Shown: positions 11,715 to 24,094 of the stretch, one piece after another | Numbering within the stretch: the stretch's first letter is position 1 | Layout: the number at the start of each line of letters is the position of its first letter | Assembly (NCBI GenBank): GCA_039720395.1 | Contig: CM077828.1 | Span: 22,610,717-22,674,716, forward strand | Length of the DNA: 64,000 nt | Direction of reading: 5' to 3' | From: Liquidambar formosana | Taxonomy: Eukaryota > Streptophyta > Magnoliopsida > Saxifragales > Altingiaceae | Notes under the pieces: model-generated | Databases searched by the model: none | Seen by the model: only the letters and a program-made list of their open reading frames with translations | Told to the model about the DNA's origin: nothing | Made by a program: the position numbers and the translations under genes

Positions 11715-13885
11715 AGTGAGAAGTCCATTTTTTAGAACTTATAAAAACATAAAGTCCAAAATGAAATCTTATGCATCCATAAGTCTCCTTTTAAATGAAA
11801 AGGTAAGTTTTTGGTGAGAGTCTTAGGTATACAAAGTTAATTATACCTTTAAGTTCTTATTTTTTGTTTTCAAAATTTAAAATAGCATAACTTTTAATTT
11901 ATATATCGGTTTTCAATAAAATTTATATTTTTGAAATCTATTCATTAAGATCTTCAAAACATGATCCATGTTAAATATGAAATTATGTATATTAATAAAT
12001 AAATATTTGTAAATAAATAAAAAAGTTACATTGAGTATATGTAACAGGTTACACATAACTGTTTCACAAAAATTGAAATTAAATTATTTTAATATAGTTT
12101 AAATTTAAATTATTGTTTTGTGAGTACATTTAACTGTTAATTCTAAATAAAATAATTAATTTTTGTATTAGTAACAAAAGATTGAAAAAAAATATAATGT
12201 TTTCTAAGACCATTACATGTAATTGTTTCAGAAATCAAGGCATAACGAAAAGAAAATTACGAGGAATTAATATGAAACACCCATACTTCCACAAATTACT
12301 CACATGATGAAACATTCACACTTCCTAAATATACCAGAAGAAACAAAAAGCAGCACAATTAATATAATAAATTTAAGTGTTTTTGTTTAACTATTCTAAA
12401 GAAATTTTCTAACTAAATTTAATAAATTATTATTCACCTTGTTGAATCTATTGACAATACTACTTGATTCCATCCTGTTTTATGACATTGCCGGAGAAAA
12501 AAACTAAAAAGAAAGAAGATGTATAAAAGCATAAGGTCACCATCTTGTATTGGGACAAATAATAATTATCCTTCACTTGTATTAAATGCTCTCACCCCAC
12601 GCCTTAAGTTGCCAATCGAACTAGATAAAAAGTAATTTGATCTTCCATGGTTTTGAATCTTAAAACCATTTTCTTTCCCTCATCCCCATGTAGCAATCAC
12701 CTCATTCACCTGCAACTCCATATTCAAATCACCTTCTTCCTCAAATCGAATTTGATGGCGTGAATTTGATAATGCGAAGTGAAAGAACATCAATGTGGCT
12801 AGAAACATCAAGAAGTAGTGGTTGGAATTCGATTTCTCTATATCATCAATGATTTTCAGATCAAGAGCACTCCCATTCAATTCCATCTGCTGTCATTCCA
12901 TCGATCAATACTCGTCTGACTCTCATAAGCATCGCCGCTGTAAATGGAGTCGCCTTTGCTAGATTTGCCACTGGTGTCGTCTTTGTAGCAGCGTTGTTGC
13001 TTTAGATCTGACACAGAGCTCGTAGTTTGTTTGGCTTAAAGAGAAAATAGATCTTTTAAGGGCGTTTTGGTCCAAAAGAATATAAAAGTGGACTTATGTT
13101 TGCACAAGATTTCTCTAAGGACTTATGGCTGCATAAGTCCTATTTTATGGACATGTAGCCAAAGTCCCCTTGAAACTAAGAACAATTAAATTAAAATGTT
13201 TTGTGTTAAATATTTGTGATTAAATGTAACTCTTTTTTAAAATAGTTACCTTTAACTATTTCGCTATTTAGCTCAAATTGCCCAAATAAAGGTAAAAGAT
13301 CCCTCCTGTTTTTTGCCCAAAAAATAATATTTTAATGTTCTTATCATACTCATTTGTTGAGGAGTTAATCTGTTCTTAAGCAAACCAATTAACAAATTCC
13401 CTCCTTCTTTTTTTTCTTTTGTTTGGCTGGGTTTATTTTGAAACATGACCACATATATTGGTTCAAAATTAAGGACTGGAAGGGTCACCATTAATGTGAC
13501 ACCTGCATCATCAATCTTCCACTAACTATCTTGACCCCCCTTCTTCCATCTTCCCAGCTAAGCTTCCCCTTCTCCATCTTCTTTGCTTCCCTATAGATTT
13601 GTAACTTCCGTACCTCTGTAACCACGCAACCCGTTAACCAAAATAAAAATTTAAAGAGTAATCTGTTGGCAGATCTATGCATGGTATTGTTGCACGGCTT
13701 CGTTTTTGCCATTATTGCCGCCCCGTTGAGAGAACAAGATAGAGAGTGAGAGCAAGAATGGGAGCAAGAAAGGGGTATTTTGGTTTGCCTGTTTTTTATT
13801 GGACTTATGGCCACATAAGAAATTTTTATGTCCTTATTTCTTTATAAGTGTAATAATATAGACTTATGGTCAAAGTCCCCTTTTG
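11715..13885. repeat. Degenerate inverted-repeat region, probably an old DNA transposon
   Basis: A left block (about 11715-11800, with CATCCATAAGTC) matches in inverse a block at about 13085-13175 (GGACTTATGGCTGCATAAGTCC, read in two halves) and a second block at 13800-13885 (GGACTTATGGCCACATAAG, then CAAAGTCCCC). The 13.1-kb and 13.85-kb blocks both end with CAAAGTCCCCTT. I read this as one or two nested, decayed elements with long terminal repeats. The open frames at 12680-12886 and 13491-13814 show no recognisable domain. Confidence 0.45.
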
Positions 13886-15091
13886 GTTATTTTAGTAATA
13901 CAGAGTAACATTTTTACTTACTCAAAAAAAAAAGAGAAAAAAAGGAAAAAAAAAGGTAATAGCATTTTTAACTTATAATCCGAACCTTGCATGAGCCCAT
14001 CCAATGATACTTAACACCGAATCCTTAATCATAGTAGATTTTTTGTTTTTGATAACAAAACTTAAATTATTTCTAACAAATACTTCGTTGTAGATTATTA
14101 TTATTTGGAAGATGGTAATAACCAAAATGAGAAGAATTTGGATCCAAAGCTAGAATTCAGTCGTGGCGACTCTACGAAAGCATAATTATAGTAACTCTTT
14201 TGTATGTTAAGGAATTAATGACAAGAAAAACTTAGATGATCCTACAAAGTAGGAGAACCCCACAGTCAAATTGACTAAGCCATGATAATTTTATTTAGTT
14301 ATTGTGTACATCAATTGATGTGGTATTGGAAAAAGCTAGGCCCGAGCCTGAGTACCCTTGGGTTAGACCTGGACCTTTAGTTGAAGTCCGAGCCCAACCC
14401 AGAGCCCGACAATGTGGCATGAATATTTTCTACTTTTTTGGTGAAGTATCTTTTGATAATCATTTTCTAGATTAATACCAATAAAAATATATTTTCTATT
14501 ACCTTACAACAAATAGATAATCAACTTAATACAAAGTGACTATTAATGTTATCTGTTTTGATATTACAATGGGAAGAAGTCCCCAAAATGTAATTTTTTA
14601 CTTTGTTTTTTTCTTTTATTACAACACTAACAATAGATTAATATGGCTTAGGGCCAAGGCCTGAAAAAAAAACCCGAGCCCATGGGTTGGGTTTAGGCTT
14701 CACAATTTCCTTCATAACTTGACCCAGTCCGATGAATAGTGTGGGCCTAGTCCGGCCCGATGACAAGGCCTAGGTATATGGTAATTAATTAAATACAATT
14801 TTTTTTTAATAAAAAAATATACTAAAAAATATTGAAATTTCATTGAATGGAATATTGTTTGTTTATTTGTATTTGCCCTTTCAATATCAAAACATGAGAT
14901 CCAAAATTTACATCGTTCACTTCATAATAAATTAATAATTGTAAACTATCACTAAGTCAAGATGAAGCATCCACAATAAAGTAGTGTTTTGTGGACTGCA
15001 TCGATATAACTTGACAAAGGTTTATTTTATTTAGTTGGGATAGAAAATATATAAACTGGGCAACCTTTGATTGTCTTAATCTGTTTATTTA

Positions 15092-15135
<44 letters not shown>

Positions 15136-15166
15136 AGAATAAAAACATAATACTACTATAACGTTG
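13886..15166. other. AT-rich spacer with a GGCCCGAGCC-type repeat remnant
   Basis: There is no gene. The stretch at 14330-14770 is bounded by CTAGGCCCGAGCC at the left and CCGGCCCGATGACAAGGCC at the right, partly inverted, and interrupted by AT-rich sequence; it is likely a decayed transposon. A (TA)n tract of about 30 bases lies at 15103-15131. Confidence 0.35.
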
Positions 15167-15580
15167 AATAAATGTGCAAATTATAATCTTGACTTGATCA
15201 TCATGCTGTAATTGGTAACGCACGAAAATGTGGAGTCTACAAAACATGCATGTCACGCGTGAATCACCGATTGACAATTGCAACTAGGACTAACATTCTT
15301 CGATTATCTAACTTATTTATGTAAATTGCCAAATTAAGTTGACCATAAAATAAAATAAAATAAAAGACTTGACAATAACACGAAATAAATATGTAAATTA
15401 TAATTTTGACTTGATTATCACGCTATAATGATAGTGCACGAAAATGTGGAGTCTACAAAATATGCATGTCACGCGTGAATCACCTATTAATAATTGTAAC
15501 TACGACTAGCATTCTTCGATTATTTAAGTTATTTATCTAAATTGCCAAATTAAGTTGACCATAAAATAAAAGAAAAAAAG
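15167..15580. repeat. Two tandem copies of a ~217-bp unit
   Basis: The unit beginning AATAAATGTGCAAATTATAA at 15167 recurs from 15384 (AATAAATATGTAAATTATAA). The two copies share long stretches such as CACGAAAATGTGGAGTCTAC, GCATGTCACGCGTGAATCAC and AAATTAAGTTGACCATAAAA, with scattered, mostly transition, differences. The repeat lies a few hundred bases upstream of the EXO70 transcript start. Confidence 0.8.
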
Positions 15581-16319
15581 GACTTGGCGACAAGTTGCCT
15601 ATCGGTTACATGGACCTATAAAATCTCGAACGAAGTAAAAGTTAAAAATACCGAACGGAGTTCTTATCCGCCGCAAGCTCCTGGACTTTGACAATCCTAC
15701 TCTGGCTATGGCCGTGTCGGTTCTTCTCCAAGCTCAGATAACTTAGCTCGTCTTGCGGTGCAAGATTAACACAAACAAATATCAGCAGTCAAAAGTCAAA
15801 TCTTTTGATGTTGATGGGAGATAGACTTAGAGACACAAAGCCCATTTATACGGGGGGAAAAATATTTGTCATACATGCGCTTTTGAAGACAGAAGCTACA
15901 CAGAAAATCTGTGCAGAGGAAATTATCCTCCCAGCAGTCCACCCATGAAGCTTCAGGTCAAGTTCCTTTCAAAACTTGTCCCACTATTTCATCTCTCTCT
16001 TTTTGTTTAACAATCTATTGCCTATACTTTTTCCTCTCACCTTCTTTCCCATTTTGTCCAGAATCCCAGTTTCCTTGAAAAATCTTCCATTGTTGCAAAA
16101 TTCATGAATCGGTACCTCTAGAAAACATAGAAAGCTGGGGTTCTAGGTATATATTGTTAGTGCTTTGATGATTTCCATTGTTTATTCGAGATCAAACGAG
16201 TAATCTGATTTTCCCTGTCTGTTTCCTGTGTTTTCTTTTATGCTACTTGGGTTGTTATCATTGTTATGTTTCAGACAGAGCTAAAGCTTGTTAGATAGAA
16301 TTGGGTTGACATTATCTGT

Positions 16320-16665
16320 GTTCTTTAGCTGAAGCTGGATCTGGGTTCTTGATTTTTGGGGATATTTTTGTGTAATTGTGTGATTTTTAGTTTTATTTTC
16401 CAGACATCATCCGAGTTTTTTTTTTGGGGATAAATCTGGATCTGGGTTCTTGAGTTTTGGGGATATTTTTGTGTTATTGCGTTGAGTTTTTTTTTTTGGG
16501 GATAAATCTGGATCTGGGTTCTTGAGTTTTGGGGATAGTTTTGTGTAATTATGTGAGTTTTAGTTTCATTTTTCACATATTACCTGAGTTTTCTGAGTAA
16601 ATCTGGATCTGGGTTGTTGGGTTTTGAGGATATTTTTGTGTAATTGTGTGAGTTTCATTTTTCAT
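16320..16665 (+). repeat. Tandem repeats in the 5' leader/intron of EXO70
   Basis: Four imperfect copies of a unit containing GGATCTGGGTTCTTGAGTTT and GGGGATATTTTTGTGTAATT run in the same direction. Spacing is irregular, from about 75 to 125 bases. The position suggests the 5'-UTR intron of the EXO70 gene; the exact splice sites of that leader are not clear. Confidence 0.65.
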
Positions 16666-17364
16666 CATTGGGTAGTGATCAGAGCACGGGGAAGGGCATG
16701 AGAGGGATTAGCTGAAAGAAATAGTGAAGGGATTTGAGTAATTATGGGAGATTTTGTATTTACCAAAATATAATTTATCATTTACACACACACGCACACG
16801 TGCGCGCACACAAAAAAAAAAATCATGGGAGATTTTATGACACTAATCTTATTCAAGTTAAAGTTATTTGAGTTTTATTTATAGAATTGTTTGGCTGGGA
16901 AAAGTTTTAGTTATTGTGTCTTGAATCATGTATTTGTCAATGTTTTTAAGTCTCTCCATCTTCTTCATATCTAGGTCTTATTGATGGTCTAGAGCCACCA
17001 AATCTTTGATTTCTTCTTCCTGATACATCTCAGTGTCCCTGATGTATTTTCACTCTTTTAGGACTGAATAAATTAGATTATTCATATAGGGTCAGTGTTA
17101 CCAACTCTTGTTGTCTTGCAAGCTCTATAGAAGAATTATGCTTCTGCAATAACATGTAGTTGCATTTTGATCTCTTTGGTCTGGTTTAGACTGTACTCCA
17201 GTTGATGTGTCAAACCCTTCTTTTTTTCCCATCTGATCTCATCTAATACTAGGCTCAGGTTTAGCAAACAAGTTATTCAGGTCACATTCAATAGAAGAGT
17301 TTACCTTGCATATTTCTTAAGAATATTTGAGGTTTAGGTTTGTTTCAACCCCGCCCAAGAAAAC

Positions 17365-17402
<38 letters not shown>

Positions 17403-17432
17403 AGAATTCTTTGTTCTGTCATCTTCTTTGCT

Positions 17433-19370
17433 ATGGGGGATTGTAAATCTATTATCCCAACCTACGAAGGAGAACAACATATGATTGCTGCAGCTCAGCA
17501 CATTGTAAAGGCGTTGGGGGCTAGCAGGAGTGTGACTGATGATATGAGGAGAATCCTAGCGGATCTTGAAACCCACTTGTCCACTATGACCATACTGAGT
17601 GAAAGTGATGGAGAGAAGTGTAGTGAGCTTGAAGAGCGGCTCAAATGTGCTGAGAAAAAGGTCATGAGTTGGGAATCAAATCAGTCGATAATATGGGACT
17701 CAGATCCTGGGGAAGCTGCAGAATATCTACAAGTTGTTGATGAAATTCGAAGTTTGACAGAAGATGTAGGAAGCTCGTCTTTGGGACTAAATGGAAAACA
17801 GAAGGAACTTCTTCACCGAGCCAATGTTGTTCTTCAAATGGCAATGGTGAGGCTTGAGGAAGAGTTGATCCACATTCTTGTTCACAAGAAGCAATCCTTT
17901 GAGCTTGAAAACATATCGTTCCGTTCTTGCAGAGAGGATATTGTGTATGAAGAGTCATTTGTTTCAGTCCAGGATGAATTAGTTGAAGAAACATCTCAGA
18001 GAGATAGTAGTGGCAATGTGTCTGAGTACAGCATAGATTTGGTCCATCCTGACGTAATTCCTTATCTCAAGTCCATTGCAGATGTAATGTTTGCTTCAAA
18101 TTATGGTCAGGAATTTTGCCAGGCTTTCATTACCACCCGGAAAGATGCATTAGATGAGTACTTGGTCATTCTCGAAATGGAGAAACTGAGCATTCAGGAT
18201 GTGCTGAAATTGGAGTGGAGTAGCTTGAACTCTGAGATCAGGAAATGGATCCGTGCTATGAAGATCATCATTGGGGCCTACCTCATTGGTGAGAAACGAC
18301 TCTGCAACCAGATTTTGGGGGTGTCTGTGTCCGTTAATTCACTTTGCTTCACTGAAATTTCCAAAGCTTTGATGTTGCGCTTCTTGAATTTCGGCATTGC
18401 TGTAGCATTAGGGCCCCATCAGCCGGAGAAGTTGTTTCGCTTACTCGACATGTATGAGGTTCTGGCAGATCTTCTCATAGATATTGATACTTTATTCTCA
18501 GAAGAGGCTGGCTCTTTTGTTAGGACTGAATTTCATGAGCTTCTAAGGAGCTTGGGTGATTCGGCAAGGGCAACATTCATGGAATTTGAGAATGCTGTTG
18601 CATCAAACGCATCAACAAACCCTTTCCCTGGAGGTGGAATTCACCATCTCACCAGGTATGTCATGAATTACATCAAGACCCTTACTGACTATGCCGATAC
18701 CCTTAATTTGCTTCTTGAGGACCAAGATGGGAAGGATTTGGATCCAATTGTTGGACTAGAGAATGAGCAGGATATTTCTTCTGTCATTTTTTGTCCAATG
18801 GCTCGCCGCCTTCGGTCAGTCACTTCCATTCTAGAGTTCAACCTTGATTGCAAATCTAAATTGTACAAGGATGGTTCTCTACAACAAATCTTTCTGATGA
18901 ACAACCTCCATTACATGGTCCAAAAGGTTAAGGACTCTGAACTTGTGGTATTTTTCGGAGATGAATGGATTCGAAAATGTATTGGGAAATTCCAGCACCA
19001 TGCAACAAGCTATGTGAGACCCACTTGGAGTTCAGTTCTGTCTTTGCTGATGGATGATGGAAAATCCGGTTCGAGTTCAGGTTCTGTGTCGAAGACGAAC
19101 CTTAAGGAGAGGTGCAGGAGATTCAGTGTTGCTTTTGAGGAGGTATACAAGAGCCAAACAGGGTGGTTGATCCCAGATCCTCAGCTACGGGAAGATTTAC
19201 GAATTTCAACTTCCCAGAAACTAATCCCTGCATACCGAACTTTTTGTGGAAGAGTCTCGAACCAAATTGGTGACAAGTACATTAAGTACACTGCTGATGA
19301 CCTGGGGAATTATCTCTTGGATCTCTTCGACGGGTCACCAAGATCATTGCGTAATTTTCGCAGGAGGTGA
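17433..19370 (+). CDS. EXO70: Exocyst subunit EXO70 family protein
   Basis: This is an uninterrupted 645-aa frame. EXO70 is a rod-like subunit of the exocyst, which tethers secretory vesicles to the plasma membrane through phosphoinositide and Rho-GTPase contacts; plants have a large EXO70 family. The N-terminal 200 residues are helical (GEQHMIAAAQHIVKALGASR). The conserved Exo70 domain starts near residue 202 (LVHPDVIPYLKSIADVMFAS) and includes EWSSLNSEIRKWIRAMK (261-277) and a basic C-terminal end (RNFRRR). I start at ATG 17433 (MGDCKS): the frame runs upstream only through a GA microsatellite from a non-ATG codon. The single-exon CDS is usual for plant EXO70 genes other than the A group. 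From memory the N-terminus is nearest the EXO70E group; the subgroup is not certain. The leader holds a (GA)n tract at 17370-17396. Confidence 0.93.
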   Translation: MGDCKSIIPTYEGEQHMIAAAQHIVKALGASRSVTDDMRRILADLETHLSTMTILSESDGEKCSELEERLKCAEKKVMSWESNQSIIWDSDPGEAAEYLQVVDEIRSLTEDVGSSSLGLNGKQKELLHRANVVLQMAMVRLEEELIHILVHKKQSFELENISFRSCREDIVYEESFVSVQDELVEETSQRDSSGNVSEYSIDLVHPDVIPYLKSIADVMFASNYGQEFCQAFITTRKDALDEYLVILEMEKLSIQDVLKLEWSSLNSEIRKWIRAMKIIIGAYLIGEKRLCNQILGVSVSVNSLCFTEISKALMLRFLNFGIAVALGPHQPEKLFRLLDMYEVLADLLIDIDTLFSEEAGSFVRTEFHELLRSLGDSARATFMEFENAVASNASTNPFPGGGIHHLTRYVMNYIKTLTDYADTLNLLLEDQDGKDLDPIVGLENEQDISSVIFCPMARRLRSVTSILEFNLDCKSKLYKDGSLQQIFLMNNLHYMVQKVKDSELVVFFGDEWIRKCIGKFQHHATSYVRPTWSSVLSLLMDDGKSGSSSGSVSKTNLKERCRRFSVAFEEVYKSQTGWLIPDPQLREDLRISTSQKLIPAYRTFCGRVSNQIGDKYIKYTADDLGNYLLDLFDGSPRSLRNFRRR

Positions 19371-19600
19371 TATGTGAATGGTTTTAAGTTTCTGCATTTC
19401 CGTCTTGCTGCTTTGATCCTTTTTTGTGCTATATATAAATGTGTGTAATTTATCAGGTAACTACAGATAATTGTATCTCTGTACCCATTTTTTTTTTTCC
19501 CCCCTCTTTCTGGCATAGTATTAATTAGAATTATAGGCTAAAAGTTTGCCTTTTGTACACTTTGGATGAAGTTACATGCTAATGTCCTTTCTGTTTCATT

Positions 19601-19634
<34 letters not shown>

Positions 19635-21697
19635 AATTTGGGAATGGGAAAGTGATTGGAATCAAAAAACCTGATGCTGTCCTTGATCAAATGGTTGTGG
19701 ATTTGAATGCCTAATTGTGTTTCCCTAATAGATGTAGGATCCAACACATTGCATCATTTCCATAATATTAGGGCCCAGATTGTTTTTGAAGATCTTATGG
19801 TTTTGAGGACTACTATTTCTTGTGGTTAACCATTTAAAATTTATGAAAATCTTGATCTCAAATCTTTCTTTAGTCTGGGATTCTGGGAAGTCACCGGTTT
19901 AACAGAAAATAGAAAACAGACAAGGAAAGCACAGCAACGGTCGAGTCCTGGATTTATCTTGAATAAGAATTAGAATCACCCATGTCCCTAATTCAACATG
20001 CTTGGGGTTTCTTCATGCACCAGCTGCATTTATATATAATAAGTAAACTGGTGATAAAGTGGTGGCATTAAATAAAAAGCACTTGGTGAGAGAGGCCTAT
20101 AGCTTCCATGGCTACACCAATGCAGTCACCAAAGACCTAAACCAACTCAATACAAGGTTTGTATGTATAAAAGGATTTTGATAGATAAACCATTTACAGG
20201 TTGTACCATATAAACACAAGGGGGTGGAATCCATCCCTTTGTGTATATCCGGGATATATGGGTGATCCATCATTTTGCATTTGATGCCCAGGCACAATGT
20301 TAGGGTTTTCTTTGTCTGTATCTACTCTATGCTTTTGCACCTTATTTGATTTGTTTACCTGAAGAAGCCATATTCACTGTGAATGAGTCCCATCAGATCA
20401 CATATACGAAGAACAATGTTTAATCTTCTGAGCTGGGAAGGAGGAGCTAATACTCATTAACTTGACCTGGAGTTGCTGTTTGTTCAGTTATTTTAATTTC
20501 TTCCACGTTTCCGTTTGTTGTACACTGAAAAAGTGAAAAAGATGGAACATATGCAAACTTCATTCTGGGTGTGCTATGAAATCAGGAAAATTCTGTTCCT
20601 GCTTCAATGAAGCTGCATATCTTTGTGCTCTGTAAAATGTGTAAGCTCAGCTTTTCAAGAATTTGCGTAACATAAGATGAGTCAGGCTGGCACATTTACC
20701 TTGTTTCTAGGGAATTTGCATCCCAAAAATAGAAATGACAGCCACTTTCCAATCCATTTGAGGTGGTCTTATTGTAATAGAGTACCTATATACCTGTTGC
20801 TGGAAGCACAAATATGAAATAGAGTTCTTTTCTCTTTTATACCATTTCCAGGATTGACTATTATCATGGCAACTGAACTTAAAATAGCACCGAATGCCTA
20901 CCATTTTCATGAACAGCTTATCAGAACAGAGGACTAATTGCTCTCAGATTTCATATATAAGATAAATGAATATTCCTTGGTTTTTGTAGCTTGAAAACTT
21001 CAACACAATGTCACTTAATTTGTTATGATTTAGAGATTGGTGTGATGATATTGTAAAATAGCATTCAAAAGTAACTTTGGAAAGAAAAATAAAAAGTGGG
21101 CACAAAGATTTTCGATGGCCAACTGTTGCTCTATTTACTTTATGTGTGAAAGTGTGGTGGTCAGAATTATGGTGCTTGGGCATAACTGCAACAAAATACT
21201 TGTTTCAACCTCAAAATTGGTAATTACTTTGCTTACAAATTGCTTCAATGGCACATTAACATGAAGTAGTCAAACAGAAACATAGAAACCAGCGTAAAAG
21301 TCCAAACCCCAAAAGGACAAGTACTAAATTGACCAATAATCTCAAATGCTAAATTGCTTGTCCGACCAATCTATGAGAAATCCATGCATAGAAAGAGAAT
21401 AATGTATTGGATTTGGTTTGGTTTGGCCTTATAATATAGGGTTTACAATAATTAGTTTTTTTTCTTAGGTGGAACCTATTTTTGGTGGTTCCTATTACTT
21501 GTACTAAGATAACAGCTATTGTGGTAACTTTTAAAACAGTTTCTCTCAAATTATAGAGAACCAGTTCTCTAATTCTGCTCTCGTTCCTTTATGCAAAAAA
21601 GATTACTTCAAATATCTTAACACCCCCTCTCCCCAACATCAACAACAACCAAAAAAAAAAAAAAACCACCCAAATATATATATATATATATATATTT

Positions 21698-22068
21698 GGG
21701 TTAGGATCCGTGGACACAAGATTTGACATAAATTTTGACACAAGTTTTTATAACTCCATCTGTGAAGCATATTTTGAGAAACCCACCGTTGGATTAGATA
21801 GTCTCCCTATGTAAACCATGCATACCAAAAATGAAGTTGATCCGATATCATTTGCCATCTAATCCAAAAAATTGTATTTCTTACCAACAAAAATCTCACA
21901 TCTATGGATGAAGCGGTTCTTAATCTCAGATCAACGTGATTTTTGGCATGCATGATCTACATAGGGAGACTATCTAATTCAACGGTGAGTTTCTCAAAAT
22001 ATGTTCATAGATGGAGTTACAAAAACTTGTGTCAAAATTGTGTTAAAATTGTCCACAAATCCTGACCC
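21698..22068. mobile_element. 371-bp foldback MITE set in a TA microsatellite
   Basis: The left arm (from GGGTTAGGATCCGTGGACA) and the inverted right arm (ending TGTCCACAAATCCTGACCC in plus sense) match over about 130 bases. Shared blocks include TTGACACAAGTTTTT, ACTCCATCT, ATATTTTGAGAAAC and ATAGTCTCCCTATGTA. Both sides are (TA)n tracts (21674-21695 and 22070-22083), as in elements that insert into or duplicate TA. No coding capacity is present. A (GA)n tract follows directly. Confidence 0.8.
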
Positions 22069-22123
<55 letters not shown>

Positions 22124-22928
22124 ATTCTTTTGAGAGAGAAAATTCCAATACATTTAATCAGGGGGAAAAAACATACAACATTAAATTAAATCCTACAGGG
22201 AGAAAGTTAGGCACACAATCCCTATAAAATAGTAGATATGGAAAATCATATGAAGGGAATGTTATTACTTTGCTTAGCATTCACAGTATTATGACCTATC
22301 TTTTAATGGGTCCTATATAAAGGACCTAAAGGGCCAACCGGCCAAAGCATAAAATTAATCAACATGGGGCAAACGAGAGAATGAATTTCCTAGATATGCA
22401 GAGATAGAAACTCTGCATTAGTACAAAGTAGTGGTTATCAACATGAACAGACACAAATCAGTTCACAATGCTCAAAACCACCATTCCACATAACCACATA
22501 CAATATGACAAAAGCTATACTGCTTCTTCCTACGAACTATGATTATCAAGCTGACTATCTCTTCTTTCTTCTAATCATTCAAATTTCTTAGTTTTATTCT
22601 AAATAGGTTATTTTTGTCTCTCTCTTTCTTCCCAAAAACTGTTTCAACTTGAGCAGGGACTGGCTAGAGTATTATCCCTGTAAACAGGTAAATAAGAAAG
22701 TGAGCTTCTCAGCTCAGCTCATTACATGAGAAGCCAGGTTCAAGAAGGAAGCCAGATTATGATATTTCAGAACCACATGAGCAATAAAATAGAAGCCACA
22801 AAAAAATTCCAAGTTCAAAGGTTTAATTATAGAACTGAACAGATGCCAGAGATACTTTTCTTTGCATCGTCATTAGTCACTATGGTTAACTATATGATAA
22901 AAATAATTCTATATATATATATATATAT

Positions 22929-23070
22929 ATGAAAAAGCTCAATGTGAATTATGGGTATATCCAATTCTCTCCATATCCTCCTATTACAATTATATATATA
23001 TATAGATATGAAAAAGCTCAATGTGAATTATGGGTATATCCAATTCTCTCCATATCCTCCTATTATAATT
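22929..23070. repeat. Two near-identical copies of a ~63-bp unit, 79-bp period
   Basis: The block starting ATGAAAAAGCTCAATGTGAA recurs after 79 bases (23008) with a single visible change over about 65 bases (CCTATTACAATT against CCTATTATAATT). Each copy is preceded by a (TA)n run, which suggests slippage or unequal exchange between the TA tracts. Confidence 0.85.
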
Positions 23071-23182
23071 ACTTGGCATCTTTCTATTTGACAAAGGCAG
23101 TGCAGATTATACTAAAAAATGGAAGAACAGGAAGGACGAAGAGTGCGCAATACCTTTTGATATGCAACTGAACCTGGCTGGT

Positions 23183-23275
23183 ATAGCAAATATCTATTGT
23201 AGATACAGAAGCAAAATTATTGCGACTGGGCAAACATCTAATGTAGGTACAAAAGCAAAATTATTGTGACTGGGC
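23183..23275. repeat. Short tandem duplication of ~50 bp
   Basis: The stretch with AGAAGCAAAATTATTGCGAC and TGGGCAAACATC is followed directly by a second copy (AAAAGCAAAATTATTGTGAC, TGGGCATATG). It lies only about 110 bases from the 79-bp duplication, so this small region appears prone to local duplication. Confidence 0.7.
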
Positions 23276-24094
23276 ATATGAATATCTGTTCTGAGCAACC
23301 ACTAGGATGCTATAAAATATTTACTTTCTCAACTGTAGCAGTGTGAATTGTATATATCAAAACATAGAAGCGAGTACAAGAAAATCTCATCAAGAAACTG
23401 AAAGTACATTGCTAACAACTTTCTTGTCCACTTGGAATAAGTCATCTTCCCTGGATTTCATATCTGCTTTAAGGTCTCTATTTTGTTTCTTCTTCCATCC
23501 ATTCATTGTCTCACTCATACTCACCAAAAACTCTCTTCCCTAAGAGAATTCCACTTCCTAAGTTTCCTACTTTCAAAACTGATAGGAAACCCCTCTTCAA
23601 AGAAAACTATGTCTAAGAAACCTGTTTCCATAACTGTGAAGTCAAATCTTGAGATTTATTATACATTTTTAAAAACATTGTCTTTGTTTCTGGATAAATT
23701 TCGATGCAGTTTCCAATTATTCTTGAAGGTCTTATTTCCCCTTTCTGTCTTCCATGAAGTCTTTTCCACCAAAATTGGTAACTGTTTAACTCCCCACACG
23801 GCGCGCCCTTCCTTTTTCTATTATTTGATTTTTAATCATTTCCATTGTTCCTTCTGGCCCACCTTTGATTCTTTTGATTCTATTATTATTTATTATCTTT
23901 TTCATTTGATGAACCCATGCCCACAAATTGGTAACCCAGAGGCCCAAAAAATATATTAACAGGCTTACGATTCTTTTTTCCATTAAACTTTCCACTCAGT
24001 GTGAGGAAATACAAGTTACAACAATAAAATGTGAATTCCATCCCTAAATACTCAAAGACAAAATGTCAAACTTTAATAAATTTAAGTTACATTT

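Larger units (their letters stand above)
19371..24094. other. Spacer between EXO70 and presenilin, with foldback and tandem repeats
   Basis: No gene is supported. A (CT)n tract lies at 19604-19631. The structured parts (21698-22068, 22929-23070, 23183-23275) are listed separately. The longest open frame (23483-23959) has a biased composition and no recognisable domain. The EXO70 3' UTR probably occupies the first few hundred bases. Confidence 0.5.

Noticed and set aside
17340..17432. N-terminal extension of EXO70 (MFQPRPRKQKERERER...)
   Set aside because: It begins at TTG, runs through a GA microsatellite, and the family start MGDCKS is at ATG 17433.
23483..23959. 158-aa open frame upstream of presenilin
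   Set aside because: Biased towards Phe, Leu and Ser, no domain, no splice or start context, AT-rich spacer.
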